A stretch of 64,000 bases of DNA from JANMDR01 sp031376425 (lineage in GTDB: Bacteria; Pseudomonadota; Gammaproteobacteria; Burkholderiales; Usitatibacteraceae). Both the position numbers and the translations under genes were made by a program. Each line of letters opens with the position of its first letter. Position 1 is the stretch's first letter. The notes under the pieces were generated by a model. It ran no database searches. It had not been told where the DNA came from and was given only the letters and a program-made list of their open reading frames with translations. Below, piece after piece: positions 1 to 7,781 of the stretch. Where the stretch lies: NCBI GenBank assembly GCA_031376425.1, contig JANMDR010000180.1, positions 14,238-78,237 on the forward strand. Reading direction: 5' to 3'.

Positions 1-463
1 TAACCAACACCGGTGCCATCCGAGTGTCTAAAACTAATCGCGCTACTTCACCAAGCATACTGTCGGGTAAATGCTTTGATTTTAAAGCGGCCTCAGCGTG
101 TTCCGGCACGCCAACACAAAGTGCCGCCCAGCAAGCTGCAACGTTTAACGGTGGCATCTCTGGCGTCTGGCCACAGCATTGCTTGAATTTGCAATTAAAC
201 CCGCTGATGCAATTATCGTTGCGTCCCAAGGGCAGCGGCTTCGCCGTCGCAAAATCCTGTGTTGGATTAGGCATGGTGCGCCAAATATTGCGCCCAATTT
301 GGCAAGCCAAAAAATGCGCACCAGAATCACGCTCAGGGTCTTCTAACAATTCCGCTTGGATAATGAGGGGCACCAGTTGTTTAGCTAAATTGCCCACCTG
401 GCCGCCGGTTGCCATAAAGCGCGCTGCAGTCTCTAAAAGGGAGGAAAAAAAGTGATCGTCCAT
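1..463 (-). CDS. SEC-C motif protein, 3' end cut by window edge
   Basis: An open minus-strand frame starts at the ATG 463-461 and runs off the left edge (about 154 residues visible, no stop). An in-frame stop lies a few codons upstream of this ATG, so the start is well bounded. Residues 80-98 read GRNDNC then SG, then KFKQCCG, which matches the SEC-C zinc-binding motif (canonical form GRNDPCPCGSGKKYKKCC) known from the SecA tail, YecA/UPF0149 proteins and many small proteins. Here the first Cys pair is reduced to one Cys (Cys85), with Cys91, Cys96 and Cys97 following. Function is unknown. The motif is internal rather than at the extreme C-terminus. I am confident that this is the coding frame because the plus-strand alternative over the same bases has no recognisable content. 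Confidence 0.65.
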   Translation of the reverse strand, partial: MDDHFFSSLLETAARFMATGGQVGNLAKQLVPLIIQAELLEDPERDSGAHFLACQIGRNIWRTMPNPTQDFATAKPLPLGRNDNCISGFNCKFKQCCGQTPEMPPLNVAACWAALCVGVPEHAEAALKSKHLPDSMLGEVARLVLDTRMAPVLV

Positions 464-519
464 AGCGTGCGCTTTGTGCTTGATAAAGGCTTATTGTAAG
501 GTAGCTGCTGTGAATTGTG

Positions 520-654
520 CTATGTTGTTGGATATTTTCGCAGGTTGGGCTGAGTTTTATCAAGCCCAACATCGGCGTCCAAAATGGTTTAATGGTCTCA
601 GCATCGTCGTCATCAAAAAAACCGCACCTATACGTTGGTGTTAATGGCCTTCAC
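520..654 (-). pseudogene. Decayed VapC-like PIN-domain toxin remnant
   Basis: Reading the minus strand from a GTG at 654, the start translates to VKAINTNV, then a stop, then VRFF, and after a one-base shift DDDDAETIKPFW. This reproduces the start of VapC/PIN-domain toxins (typically MKAIDTNVLVRF followed by an acidic stretch). The invariant first Asp of the PIN active site is Asn here, there is a stop at the ninth codon and a frameshift after it, and no further PIN sequence is recognisable. It lies directly behind the antitoxin remnant, overlapping its last codon, as in intact vapBC operons. It cannot encode a working toxin. The 3' limit is approximate. Confidence 0.55.
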
Positions 655-949
655 CGCTTGCCGCGCGTTTTTATAGTTGCCAGACGTCGTAACATCGATG
701 CAGGATCGAAGTCGGCCAAGTTACGCGCATATCCACGCGATGGTGCCTTCACCAGACCCGCGCTGGCGGCGAGGTTTGCCGCTTTTACAGGGAGCACGAC
801 TGTGAGCCGCACACCGTCTGCTTCCTCGATAATTTCAATGTGCATGCCAGCTATCAGGCCGAGTCGCTTGCGAATTTTGGTGGTACGTCGGCGGGCAATA
901 CCACTTGCCCCTTAGCTGAAACGGTCATCATGGCCATCGTATCGTCCAT
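651..949 (-). pseudogene. Frameshifted AbrB/MazE-type (VapB) antitoxin
   Basis: The minus-strand ATG at 949-947 opens a frame reading MTVSAKGQVVLPA, the start of a swapped-hairpin AbrB/MazE DNA-binding domain, but it stops at 854-856. The rest of the domain (KIRKRLGLIAGMHIEIIEE) continues in a different frame down to the stop at 651-653. The two halves join near 880-896, where a frameshift and probably a small insertion separate them. The C-terminal part (about 50 residues after the AbrB fold) has the length expected of a toxin-binding tail. Together with the VapC remnant behind it, this is a dead toxin-antitoxin pair. An authentic single-base sequencing error is possible for this gene, but the adjacent toxin is independently broken. 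Confidence 0.6.
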
Positions 950-1071
950 TTGAAAGTGATGTAACTAGTGTAGCAGGGCGGCTTTTAAAGTGGGTCAGCA
1001 ATTGCGCCTAATTCCGGTTCAGGCCACACAGCCTGTTGGCGGGCGTGCGGCAATAAATGGTGCTAAATGGG

Positions 1072-1441
1072 GTACCCTTATCCCTCGGTCAACCCAACAT
1101 ATGCCAAAATATAGTGCGGTTACTGTGCCCACCAAGGATAGACGCATGTTCATGCGCTAATTTCTGTTAATGACGAATTTGGCCTCTACTGGCGTTCCTC
1201 ACAATCGCGCTATCTATTCGATCGCCCGATGGCCACGCCAGCCGGCACTCGCTATAACTACAATGACGGCGGTACGGCTGTGCTTGCGCAAATTTTGACT
1301 ACACGCGTTGGCATGTCGCTACCCGATTACGCGCGAAAGATGTTGTTTGCGCCGCTGGGTATTACAGATTGGGAATGGCAGAACGATATACGTGGTCGGC
1401 CACTTTCTTTTAAACGAGTGGTAGGAGCGGTGCGTGAATAG
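1072..1441 (+). pseudogene. Decayed serine hydrolase (beta-lactamase family) fragment
   Basis: From about 1160 the plus strand encodes GLYW, then YLFDRPMATPAGTRYNYN, then GGTAVLAQIL and MLFAPLGITDWEW. This is the Y-x-N box and following helix region of class C beta-lactamase-related serine hydrolases (consensus around PPGTRWNYNGG and LFDPLGI). Upstream, in shifted frames, remnants such as TKDRRMFMR, a stop, FLLMTN resemble the TP-x-K-DR-x-TLRHLLTMTSGL segment. The catalytic Ser-x-x-Lys region is not found, and the frame leaves the family and ends at 1439-1441 well before the C-terminal half. It is a multiply broken fossil, not a short real gene. The surrounding bases 950-1070 and 1442-1550 show nothing I can recognise. 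Confidence 0.6.
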
Positions 1442-1550
1442 CTGCCCGTTCACCACCACATTTCTGTCTTAAGCTAATCAAAATCACGCATTTAAATACG
1501 ACGTAGAAGGTTTATTTCAGGTCATCGCCAGCCATATAAACAGCCCCTCC

Positions 1551-3173
1551 CTAAGCCTCAATCCCCTGCGTGGCTAAATATTCCTCATAAGTCCCATGAT
1601 AATCATTTACACCAGTCGGTGTCATTTCGATAATACGGGTAGCTAGGCTGGATACAAATTCGCGGTCGTGGCTTACAAAAATTAGCGTGCCTTTGTATTT
1701 TTCCAGTGCCGTGTTTAGTGACTCGATGGATTCCATATCCATGTGATTAGTTGGCTCGTCCATGAGCAGCACATTGGGGTGTTCGAGCATCAGTTTGCCA
1801 AAAAGCATGCGACCTTCTTCGCCGCCGGAAATGACGGTGGCGGCTTTTTTGATATCGTCGGCATTAAACAGTAGACGACCTAAAATGCCGCGTACGGCTT
1901 GGTCGTCAATGGCATCATCACCGGATGGGCGATACTGGCTTAGCCAATCAAAGAGCGACAGTGGCTCTGCAAATTGGGCGGCGTGGTCTTGGGCGAAGTA
2001 GCCTAAGTTAGCTTTTTCAGCCCATTTAATTTTGCCGAAAGTAGGTGTTATTTCGCCCGCTAATAGCCGTAATAGCGTGGTTTTACCAACACCATTGGGG
2101 CCGATGATGGCAATTTTTTCGCCAGCCTCCACCATTAAATTGATGTTTGAAAATAAGGGTTTGGTTTGCCCTGGAAATTGCATGGAAAGCTTTTCAACTT
2201 CTACCGCTAAGCGATGCAGCTTTTCTTTTTCATCAAAATCAAAGCGAATAAACGGGTATTGGCGTGATGAGGGTTTGACTTCAATCATCTCAGATTTTAA
2301 TTTTGCCACTTGCTTCACGCGTGAGGTGGCTTGGCGGGCTTTGGATTTGTTGGCCGAAAAGCGGCGCACGAAGTCTTGTAAATCCGAAATTCTATCTTTG
2401 GCTCTGGCGTTTGAGGCGTTGGCCTGTTCTTTGGCCTGCATCGCCGCCATCATGTATTCGTCATAATTGCCGGGAAAGACTTGTAGCTTGCCGTAATCTA
2501 AATCGGCCATGTGGGTGCAGACCTGATTTAGAAAATGGCGATCATGACTGATAATAATCATGGTGCTTTGGCGCGAATCGAGGATATTTTCTAACCACCG
2601 GATGGTGTTGATGTCGAGGTTGTTGGTCGGCTCATCTAGCAGCAAGATATCTGGGTTTGAGAATAGCGCTTGTGCCAGCAATACCCGCAATTTAAAGCCG
2701 GGCGCAATCTCGCTCATTAAGCCTTGATGCTGCGCTTGGGCAATGCCTACCCCGTTCAATAGCTCACCAGCCCGCGCCTCGGCTGAATAGCCGTCATATT
2801 CGGCTACTTTGGCTTCGAGATCTGCCGCGCGCATGTAATCGTCTTCTGAGGCCTCTAAATTGGCGTAAATAGCATCGCGCTCACTTAGGGCAGCCCATAG
2901 TTCGCGATGTCCCATCATCACTACATCAAGCACGCGTAAATGTTCAAACGCAAATTGATCTTGGCTCAAATTACCCACGCGTTCATGCTTGTCAATGGCA
3001 ACTTCGCCAGAGCTTTGCGGCAATTCGCCACTGAGGATTTTCATGAACGTAGATTTGCCACAACCGTTTGCGCCGATTAAGCCGTAACGATTGCCATCGC
3101 CGAACTTTGCATTAACGTTTTCAAATAGCGGCTTAGCGCCAAATTGCATGGTGATATTACTGGTGACGATCAT
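1551..3173 (-). CDS. ybiT: ABC-F family ATPase YbiT
   Basis: Soluble tandem ATPase of the ABC-F class, whose members bind the ribosome and modulate translation; it has no membrane domain. The 540 residues align along their length with E. coli YbiT (about 530): Walker A GANGCGKST near residue 37, Walker B LLLDEPTNNLD near 180, an inter-domain linker rich in Lys/Arg with FSANKSKARQATSR, then a second Walker A GPNGVGKTT and Walker B LLMDEPTNHMD. As in YbiT, the first signature motif is degenerate (APGFKLRVLLAQ). The second reads SGGEEGRM, with Glu where YbiT has Lys. It is transcribed divergently from gshA and is a single gene. The ATG start gives the family N-terminus MIVTSNITMQFG. Confidence 0.93.
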   Translation of the reverse strand: MIVTSNITMQFGAKPLFENVNAKFGDGNRYGLIGANGCGKSTFMKILSGELPQSSGEVAIDKHERVGNLSQDQFAFEHLRVLDVVMMGHRELWAALSERDAIYANLEASEDDYMRAADLEAKVAEYDGYSAEARAGELLNGVGIAQAQHQGLMSEIAPGFKLRVLLAQALFSNPDILLLDEPTNNLDINTIRWLENILDSRQSTMIIISHDRHFLNQVCTHMADLDYGKLQVFPGNYDEYMMAAMQAKEQANASNARAKDRISDLQDFVRRFSANKSKARQATSRVKQVAKLKSEMIEVKPSSRQYPFIRFDFDEKEKLHRLAVEVEKLSMQFPGQTKPLFSNINLMVEAGEKIAIIGPNGVGKTTLLRLLAGEITPTFGKIKWAEKANLGYFAQDHAAQFAEPLSLFDWLSQYRPSGDDAIDDQAVRGILGRLLFNADDIKKAATVISGGEEGRMLFGKLMLEHPNVLLMDEPTNHMDMESIESLNTALEKYKGTLIFVSHDREFVSSLATRIIEMTPTGVNDYHGTYEEYLATQGIEA

Positions 3174-3331
3174 TATTTAAGCCTTAAGTTTAACTGCGCG
3201 AATTGTAGCATTTGAGGCCGAAGCAAAAGGGCTTAAAAACCTGTCATGATTGCCGATTCTTGCACCAAGCCGCTTGTATTTTTCAAAAATCACCGCATTT
3301 CTATTTTTCCACTCATCAAAAAGTTAAAAAT

Positions 3332-4615
3332 ATGGTTCCTCACCTCACCACGTCGCTCACTGGCCCCTTGATGGAGCTGGAAAAGAAAATTTTGGATAGC
3401 ATGCCTGCGATTGAAACTTGGTTTCGCACCCAATGGCCGATTCATACACCGCCGTTTTATTCCTCAGTTGATTTGCGCAATGCTGGTTTTAAACTGGCAC
3501 CAGTGGATACAAACTTATTTCCGGGTGGTTTTAATAATTTGAACCCTGACTTTATGCCCTTATGTGTACAGGCAGCGATGAGCGCGGTGCAGCGCGTGTG
3601 TCCGGATAAACAGCGGTTTTTACTGATTCCTGAAAATCACACCCGTAATTTGTTTTACTTGGCTAACGTGGCAGCTTTAGTAAAAATTTTAACGCATGCT
3701 GGGTTGGAAGTGCGTGTAGGTAGCTTACTGCCAGAAATTACTGCGCCCACAAAGCTTGATTTGCCCAACGGCGAATCCTTGACCCTTGAGCCGGTAATTC
3801 GCAATGGCGACAAGCTCAGTGTGGCGGGATTTAACCCCTGTGCGGTGTTGCTTAATAATGATCTATCCGCTGGTGTGCCGGCTATTTTGCAAGGCTTATC
3901 GCAGCCCGTAGTGCCGCCCCTCTATTCAGGTTGGACTAATCGCCGCAAAACCCTGCATTTCCATGCGTATGACACGGTTGCCGAAGCATTTGGTAAGATT
4001 ATCGGCATTGACCCGTGGCTGATAAATCCGATTTTTAGCCAGTGTGGCAAAGTGAATTTTTCGGCCAGTGAGGGCGAAGAATGTTTGGCCGCCAATGTTG
4101 ATGCGGTGCTCACTGAAATGAGGTTGAAGTACAAAGAATACGGTATTAAAGAAAATCCATTCGTGATCGTAAAAGCGGACGCGGGCACCTATGGCATGGG
4201 CGTATTAACAGCTAGAAGTGCGGACGATGTGCGCGGGCTTAACCGCAAAGAGCGCAATAAAATGGCGGTGATAAAGGAAGGCTTAGAAGTAAACGAAGTG
4301 ATTATTCAGGAAGGCGTATACACGTTTGAAAACGTCAACGGCATGACGGCCGAACCCGTGGTGTATATGATGGATCAGTTTGTAGTGGGTGGGTTTTATA
4401 GATGCAATACTGACCGTGGCATTGATGAAAACCTAAACTCGCGAGGTATGAGTTTTGTGCCCTTAGCGTTTGAAACCAATTGCCAAACTCCTGATTGCCA
4501 AGGCGCTCCAGATGCACCGCCAAATCGTTTTTATACCTATGGCGTAGTGGCTAGATTGGCAATGCTAGCGGCGTCGCATGAGCTTGCGAGTTTGAAAAAA
4601 TCTGTCGTTTTGTAG
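3332..4615 (+). CDS. gshA: Glutamate-cysteine ligase, proteobacterial type
   Basis: First step of glutathione synthesis: ATP-dependent joining of L-glutamate and L-cysteine in the cytoplasm. It belongs to the type known from betaproteobacteria and acidithiobacilli (TIGR02049-like), unrelated in length to E. coli GshA. I chose the ATG at 3332, giving MVPHLTTSLTGPL, which is the usual N-terminus of the family; the frame is open 40 codons further upstream but that extension is not family-like. Conserved stretches seen are VDLRNAGFKLAPVDTNLFPG, PENHTRN, VKADAGTYGMGV and NSRGMSFVPLAFE. The protein is 427 residues. gshB starts 12 bases after its stop, so the two form an operon that makes glutathione. 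Confidence 0.93.
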   Translation: MVPHLTTSLTGPLMELEKKILDSMPAIETWFRTQWPIHTPPFYSSVDLRNAGFKLAPVDTNLFPGGFNNLNPDFMPLCVQAAMSAVQRVCPDKQRFLLIPENHTRNLFYLANVAALVKILTHAGLEVRVGSLLPEITAPTKLDLPNGESLTLEPVIRNGDKLSVAGFNPCAVLLNNDLSAGVPAILQGLSQPVVPPLYSGWTNRRKTLHFHAYDTVAEAFGKIIGIDPWLINPIFSQCGKVNFSASEGEECLAANVDAVLTEMRLKYKEYGIKENPFVIVKADAGTYGMGVLTARSADDVRGLNRKERNKMAVIKEGLEVNEVIIQEGVYTFENVNGMTAEPVVYMMDQFVVGGFYRCNTDRGIDENLNSRGMSFVPLAFETNCQTPDCQGAPDAPPNRFYTYGVVARLAMLAASHELASLKKSVVL

Positions 4616-4627
4616 ACGAGAAATATT

Positions 4628-5560
4628 ATGAAAATTGCCTTCATTATTGATCCACTGGATAGTTTAAAACCCTACAAAGATTCTAGCGTATTCATGATGC
4701 GCGAGGCGTCGCGTCGCGGGCATACTGTATTTGTCTGGGAACCCCGTAATATGGCGCTTTCCGGTCAGGTCGTCAGCGCCAAGGTTAGCCAAATTAAGGT
4801 GAGTGAAAGCAATGATAACTGGGTGACGGTGGTAGAAGAAAAAGAGCGTGCGCTAACAGAATTTGATGCCATCTTAATGCGCAAAGACCCCCCCTTTAAT
4901 ATGGAGTATTTTTACAGCACCTTGCTGCTGGAAGCCGCACAAGCGCAGGGTGCTAAAGTATTTAATCGGGCTCGATCATTGCGTGACTACAATGAAAAAT
5001 TTGCCATCACTAAGTTTTCGCAATTTACCTCCCCCACCATGGTTACTTCCGACATGCCGCGCGTACATGGTTTTATTGATTTACACCAAGATGTGATTTT
5101 AAAAAAGCTCGACGGCATGGGTGGTACTTCCATATTTAGAGTGCGGGCGGACGACCCGAACCGCAACGCGATTGTGGAAGTGCAAACGGTTTTGGGCACG
5201 GAAACTGTGATGGCACAGCGCTATATACCAGCCATTACGCAAGGTGATAAACGGGTGCTGGTCATTAACGGTAAGCCTGCGCCATTCGTGCTCGCGCGTA
5301 TTCCAAAAGCGGGTGAAACGCGTGGCAATTTAGCGGCTGGTGGCAAAGGTGTTGCGCAAGCACTGAGTGAGCGCGATCGTGAAATAGCCGAAGCGCTCGG
5401 CCCGCAATTAGTGGCGGATGGCTTATTGCTGGTGGGCTTAGATGTGATTGGCGATTGCTTGACCGAAGTAAACGTAACGTCGCCTACGTGCATGGTAGAA
5501 ATATTTAATCAAACCGGCTACAACGCAGCGGCAGCCGTGATGGATGCGCTAGGGGCGTAA
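4628..5560 (+). CDS. gshB: Glutathione synthetase
   Basis: Second step of glutathione synthesis: ATP-dependent addition of glycine to gamma-glutamylcysteine. The 310 residues match the bacterial ATP-grasp GshB family (E. coli 316): N-terminal domain MKIAFIIDPLDSLKPYKDSS, the RKDPPFNMEY substrate segment, the ATP-binding KKLDGMGGTSIFR loop, RVLVINGKP, and RGNLAAGGKG followed by the metal-binding end DVIGDCLTEVNVTSPT. The start lies 12 bases after gshA. A GAGAAA stretch upstream of the ATG could serve as ribosome binding site. A hairpin at 5587-5621 follows the operon. Confidence 0.95.
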   Translation: MKIAFIIDPLDSLKPYKDSSVFMMREASRRGHTVFVWEPRNMALSGQVVSAKVSQIKVSESNDNWVTVVEEKERALTEFDAILMRKDPPFNMEYFYSTLLLEAAQAQGAKVFNRARSLRDYNEKFAITKFSQFTSPTMVTSDMPRVHGFIDLHQDVILKKLDGMGGTSIFRVRADDPNRNAIVEVQTVLGTETVMAQRYIPAITQGDKRVLVINGKPAPFVLARIPKAGETRGNLAAGGKGVAQALSERDREIAEALGPQLVADGLLLVGLDVIGDCLTEVNVTSPTCMVEIFNQTGYNAAAAVMDALGA

Positions 5561-5586
5561 CGCTAAACGGTTGTTTGATTAAAAAT

Positions 5587-5621
5587 GGCTGAAAACACCC
5601 GTATTTAAGGTGTTTTCAACC
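5587..5621. terminator. Intergenic hairpin between gshB and the facing gene
   Basis: GGCTGAAAACACC pairs with GGTGTTTTCAACC around a nine-base loop, 13 positions with one mismatch. It lies 26 bases after gshB and 31 bases after the facing minus-strand gene. Only the minus-strand side is followed by a T stretch (TTTT), so it probably terminates the minus-strand transcript best and may act in both directions. A similar, perfect hairpin lies at 11922-11956. Confidence 0.6.
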
Positions 5622-5652
5622 ATAGTGTAAAGTACCTTAGGATGGGTGCGGA

Positions 5653-7227
5653 TTATGAAAACAATATCCGATCGTAATCTGCGCCACGCTCTAAAAATTC
5701 GGTCACGGTAACCACTTTTGCGACGCCGACTGTAGGATGCAAAATTTCAATGCCCTTACCAATTTGCGCAATACCCGACGGCACGATGAGTGATTCAGCA
5801 ATTTTTAGCACATCTAATGAGGGCATACGAAATGCCGGTACGTAGAGATTTGGGCCTTGTACTTTGCTTTCTGCAGGGCGCGCTGAAATAGGATCTGGCT
5901 TGCCTGGCAGCATTGCCACCCCTACATAGATAGAGCCATCTAATTCTTGCATAAGCTCACGGACGGCACCCAAATAATAGCTGCCGCGCTTATCAATTTT
6001 TACGCCCAAGATACGACCCATCATCAAGCCGTGGGCGGAGTTGGCGGCACGTAGTAAGCGCAAGGTCGCTTTACCTTCATCGACGATGCCCCACGTTTCT
6101 CGGGAAATCGTGACATCCATGGCCTTCATACGCTGCGATAGATTAGAAATTTTGCCGAACATCACTAGGTCATTCATTTGTTGACGCGTGAGTTCTTGCG
6201 GCTTATTCGGTTGCTCAAATACTTGGCCTGTGAGCAAAAAATGGGTGTCATTCAAACCAAAACAAACTTCGGCCGCTTCTTCATCTGGAACGATAGGAAT
6301 AGAGCGCTGTGCCTCACCTTCGCACCAAAATTTATTGAGCCTTATCAACTGCGCCTGTGCTTCACTAGGCGAAATATCTGTAGGTAAATCAAGGCTAGCC
6401 AAATCAGTACCTTCACCAAGCTTGCGAATACGGCGTCGTAATGAGCGCGATAACTCCTCAATATTTAAATGACGCAGGTTCTCGTTCTCTTCGAATAGGC
6501 CAACAAACTCGGCACCGTGGGATGCGTTTAAATCAACCACGTGATGCAAGCCGTTAGGGTTTGCCGGTGCCGCGAGTTCTATGGTTACTTTATGGCCGAA
6601 GCGCTTCATGATGGCATCAACAAACTCAATTTGACGCGGTGTGAGCTCATACACATTGGCCGCTTGCCCAAGGATCACGGCGCTGTAGGCTTGGGTCACA
6701 CTAGAATTGCCGTCAGCTACACCAACGGTATCGCGTACGCGCGCGAGGTGCACCCCACGGCTTTCCGCATCGCGCCAGTGCCCATGCAGGCGCAGCCACA
6801 GGCTAGGTTCAAAGCGGCGATACAAAAAGCTGCTCATCAACATTTGCAGACCAATGTAGCGAATGCAGCGCTGAATGATGAGGGCGGCGTGGGGAAACAA
6901 AGCATCCGTTGTCACAATGGCGTCATTGCTGCAACGGCGATAGCCCGCTTCCATTTCTTCGGTAAGAGAAGTAGAAATTTTCCACGCATTACTATCGGCT
7001 TGAGACAAAGGAATAGATTTGGCGATATAGCGAAACCGCTGTTCCATGAGCAAGAATGCAACTTTGTCCCTTAACATTTCTAGACAGGTCAGACGCTCAA
7101 TGGGTAACATTTCGATGCGATTCATATAACGAATCGCGTCCAACACTGCCGTTTGGGCTTGTGCTACGTTGGTGAGCGGAATAGTTTTAAGCCATTCCCT
7201 ACAGGAACTACCATCTGAGAAAAACAT
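5653..7227 (-). CDS. Conserved protein of unknown function
   Basis: A 524-residue soluble protein without signal peptide or membrane helix. I do not recognise the family with certainty. The N-terminal half is helical and rich in Arg and aromatic residues (for example YIGLQMLMSSFLYRRFEPSL), resembling a domain seen in long cytoplasmic proteins of betaproteobacteria. The C-terminal third (from about residue 360) is beta-rich, with SRETWGIVDEGKATLR, IDKRGSYYLGAVR and a final strand region; this could be a PilZ-like barrel, but the RxxxR and D/NxSxxG ligand motifs are not clear. It is monocistronic: the HIT gene ends upstream 80 bases away on the same strand and gshB faces it. Coding looks genuine from its length and intact frame. 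No ribosome binding site is obvious at the chosen ATG. Confidence 0.7.
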   Translation of the reverse strand: MFFSDGSSCREWLKTIPLTNVAQAQTAVLDAIRYMNRIEMLPIERLTCLEMLRDKVAFLLMEQRFRYIAKSIPLSQADSNAWKISTSLTEEMEAGYRRCSNDAIVTTDALFPHAALIIQRCIRYIGLQMLMSSFLYRRFEPSLWLRLHGHWRDAESRGVHLARVRDTVGVADGNSSVTQAYSAVILGQAANVYELTPRQIEFVDAIMKRFGHKVTIELAAPANPNGLHHVVDLNASHGAEFVGLFEENENLRHLNIEELSRSLRRRIRKLGEGTDLASLDLPTDISPSEAQAQLIRLNKFWCEGEAQRSIPIVPDEEAAEVCFGLNDTHFLLTGQVFEQPNKPQELTRQQMNDLVMFGKISNLSQRMKAMDVTISRETWGIVDEGKATLRLLRAANSAHGLMMGRILGVKIDKRGSYYLGAVRELMQELDGSIYVGVAMLPGKPDPISARPAESKVQGPNLYVPAFRMPSLDVLKIAESLIVPSGIAQIGKGIEILHPTVGVAKVVTVTEFLERGADYDRILFS

Positions 7228-7307
7228 ACTTTTTAGGCCTGAATTTGGGTTGTTTTTGTGGGCTAGTGGAGTAAAAAAATGGCGACGAAGTACAATCTTG
7301 CGCTAAA

Positions 7308-7781
7308 TTAGATGCTCAAGTCAAAGTGTAGCGCCAAAATGCGTGTTTGTAATAAGCTTATTTTTTCGCTATAGCTAGTTTGTGACATATTTAACGTAGC
7401 CACTTCCCCAAGCTTAGGCTTGGGATTTGCCCAAATTGGGTTGGGGAAAGTTGCGTCATTGTTATAACGTGGAATGATATGCCAATGAATATGTGGTGTC
7501 ATATTACCTAAGCTGGCGAGATTAATTTTGTGTGGTAAAAATACCGCGCGCACTATTTCCTCAACCGCTAATACGGCTGAAAACAACCGTATTTGAGCAT
7601 CCTTTGGTAAATCCGTCATTTCTACAACATGATTGCGCCAAATCACGCGACAAAAGCCGGGATAGTCTTGGGCTTCTGTGCCCTCTACCAGCACGATCCG
7701 AAATTCTGGCGTTTCCCACAATAAGATACCGCCAACGTTATCGCATAAATCGCAGCCAGTTTTAAGCACAGGTTTAAGCAT
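7308..7781 (-). CDS. HIT family nucleotide-binding protein
   Basis: Small hydrolase or transferase of the histidine-triad superfamily, which acts on nucleotide phosphoramidates and dinucleoside polyphosphates. The 157 residues contain the full triad HIHWHIIPR (H-x-H-x-H) near residue 97 and the upstream strand LVEGTEAQDYPGFCRVIWRNHV. An N-terminal CDLC pair could bind metal. The start codon overlaps the stop of the preceding propeller gene by one base (TAATG), so translation is probably coupled, although the two products have no obvious common task. The substrate cannot be told from the sequence. Confidence 0.88.
   Translation of the reverse strand: MLKPVLKTGCDLCDNVGGILLWETPEFRIVLVEGTEAQDYPGFCRVIWRNHVVEMTDLPKDAQIRLFSAVLAVEEIVRAVFLPHKINLASLGNMTPHIHWHIIPRYNNDATFPNPIWANPKPKLGEVATLNMSQTSYSEKISLLQTRILALHFDLSI

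Noticed and set aside
24..455. Plus-strand 143-codon frame at the left edge
   Set aside because: No recognisable protein features; the opposite strand encodes a SEC-C motif protein over the same bases.
517..915. Plus-strand 132-codon frame
   Set aside because: Lies opposite the recognisable VapBC remnants and has no family-like content.
5587..5621. DNA uptake sequence of Neisseria type
   Set aside because: The shared GCTGAA core does not match the known uptake sequences, and too few copies are present in 64 kb.
7571..7600. Extra copy of the dispersed palindrome inside the HIT gene (CGGCTGAAAACAACCG)
   Set aside because: Similarity is limited to one arm and lies in conserved coding sequence, so chance is more likely.
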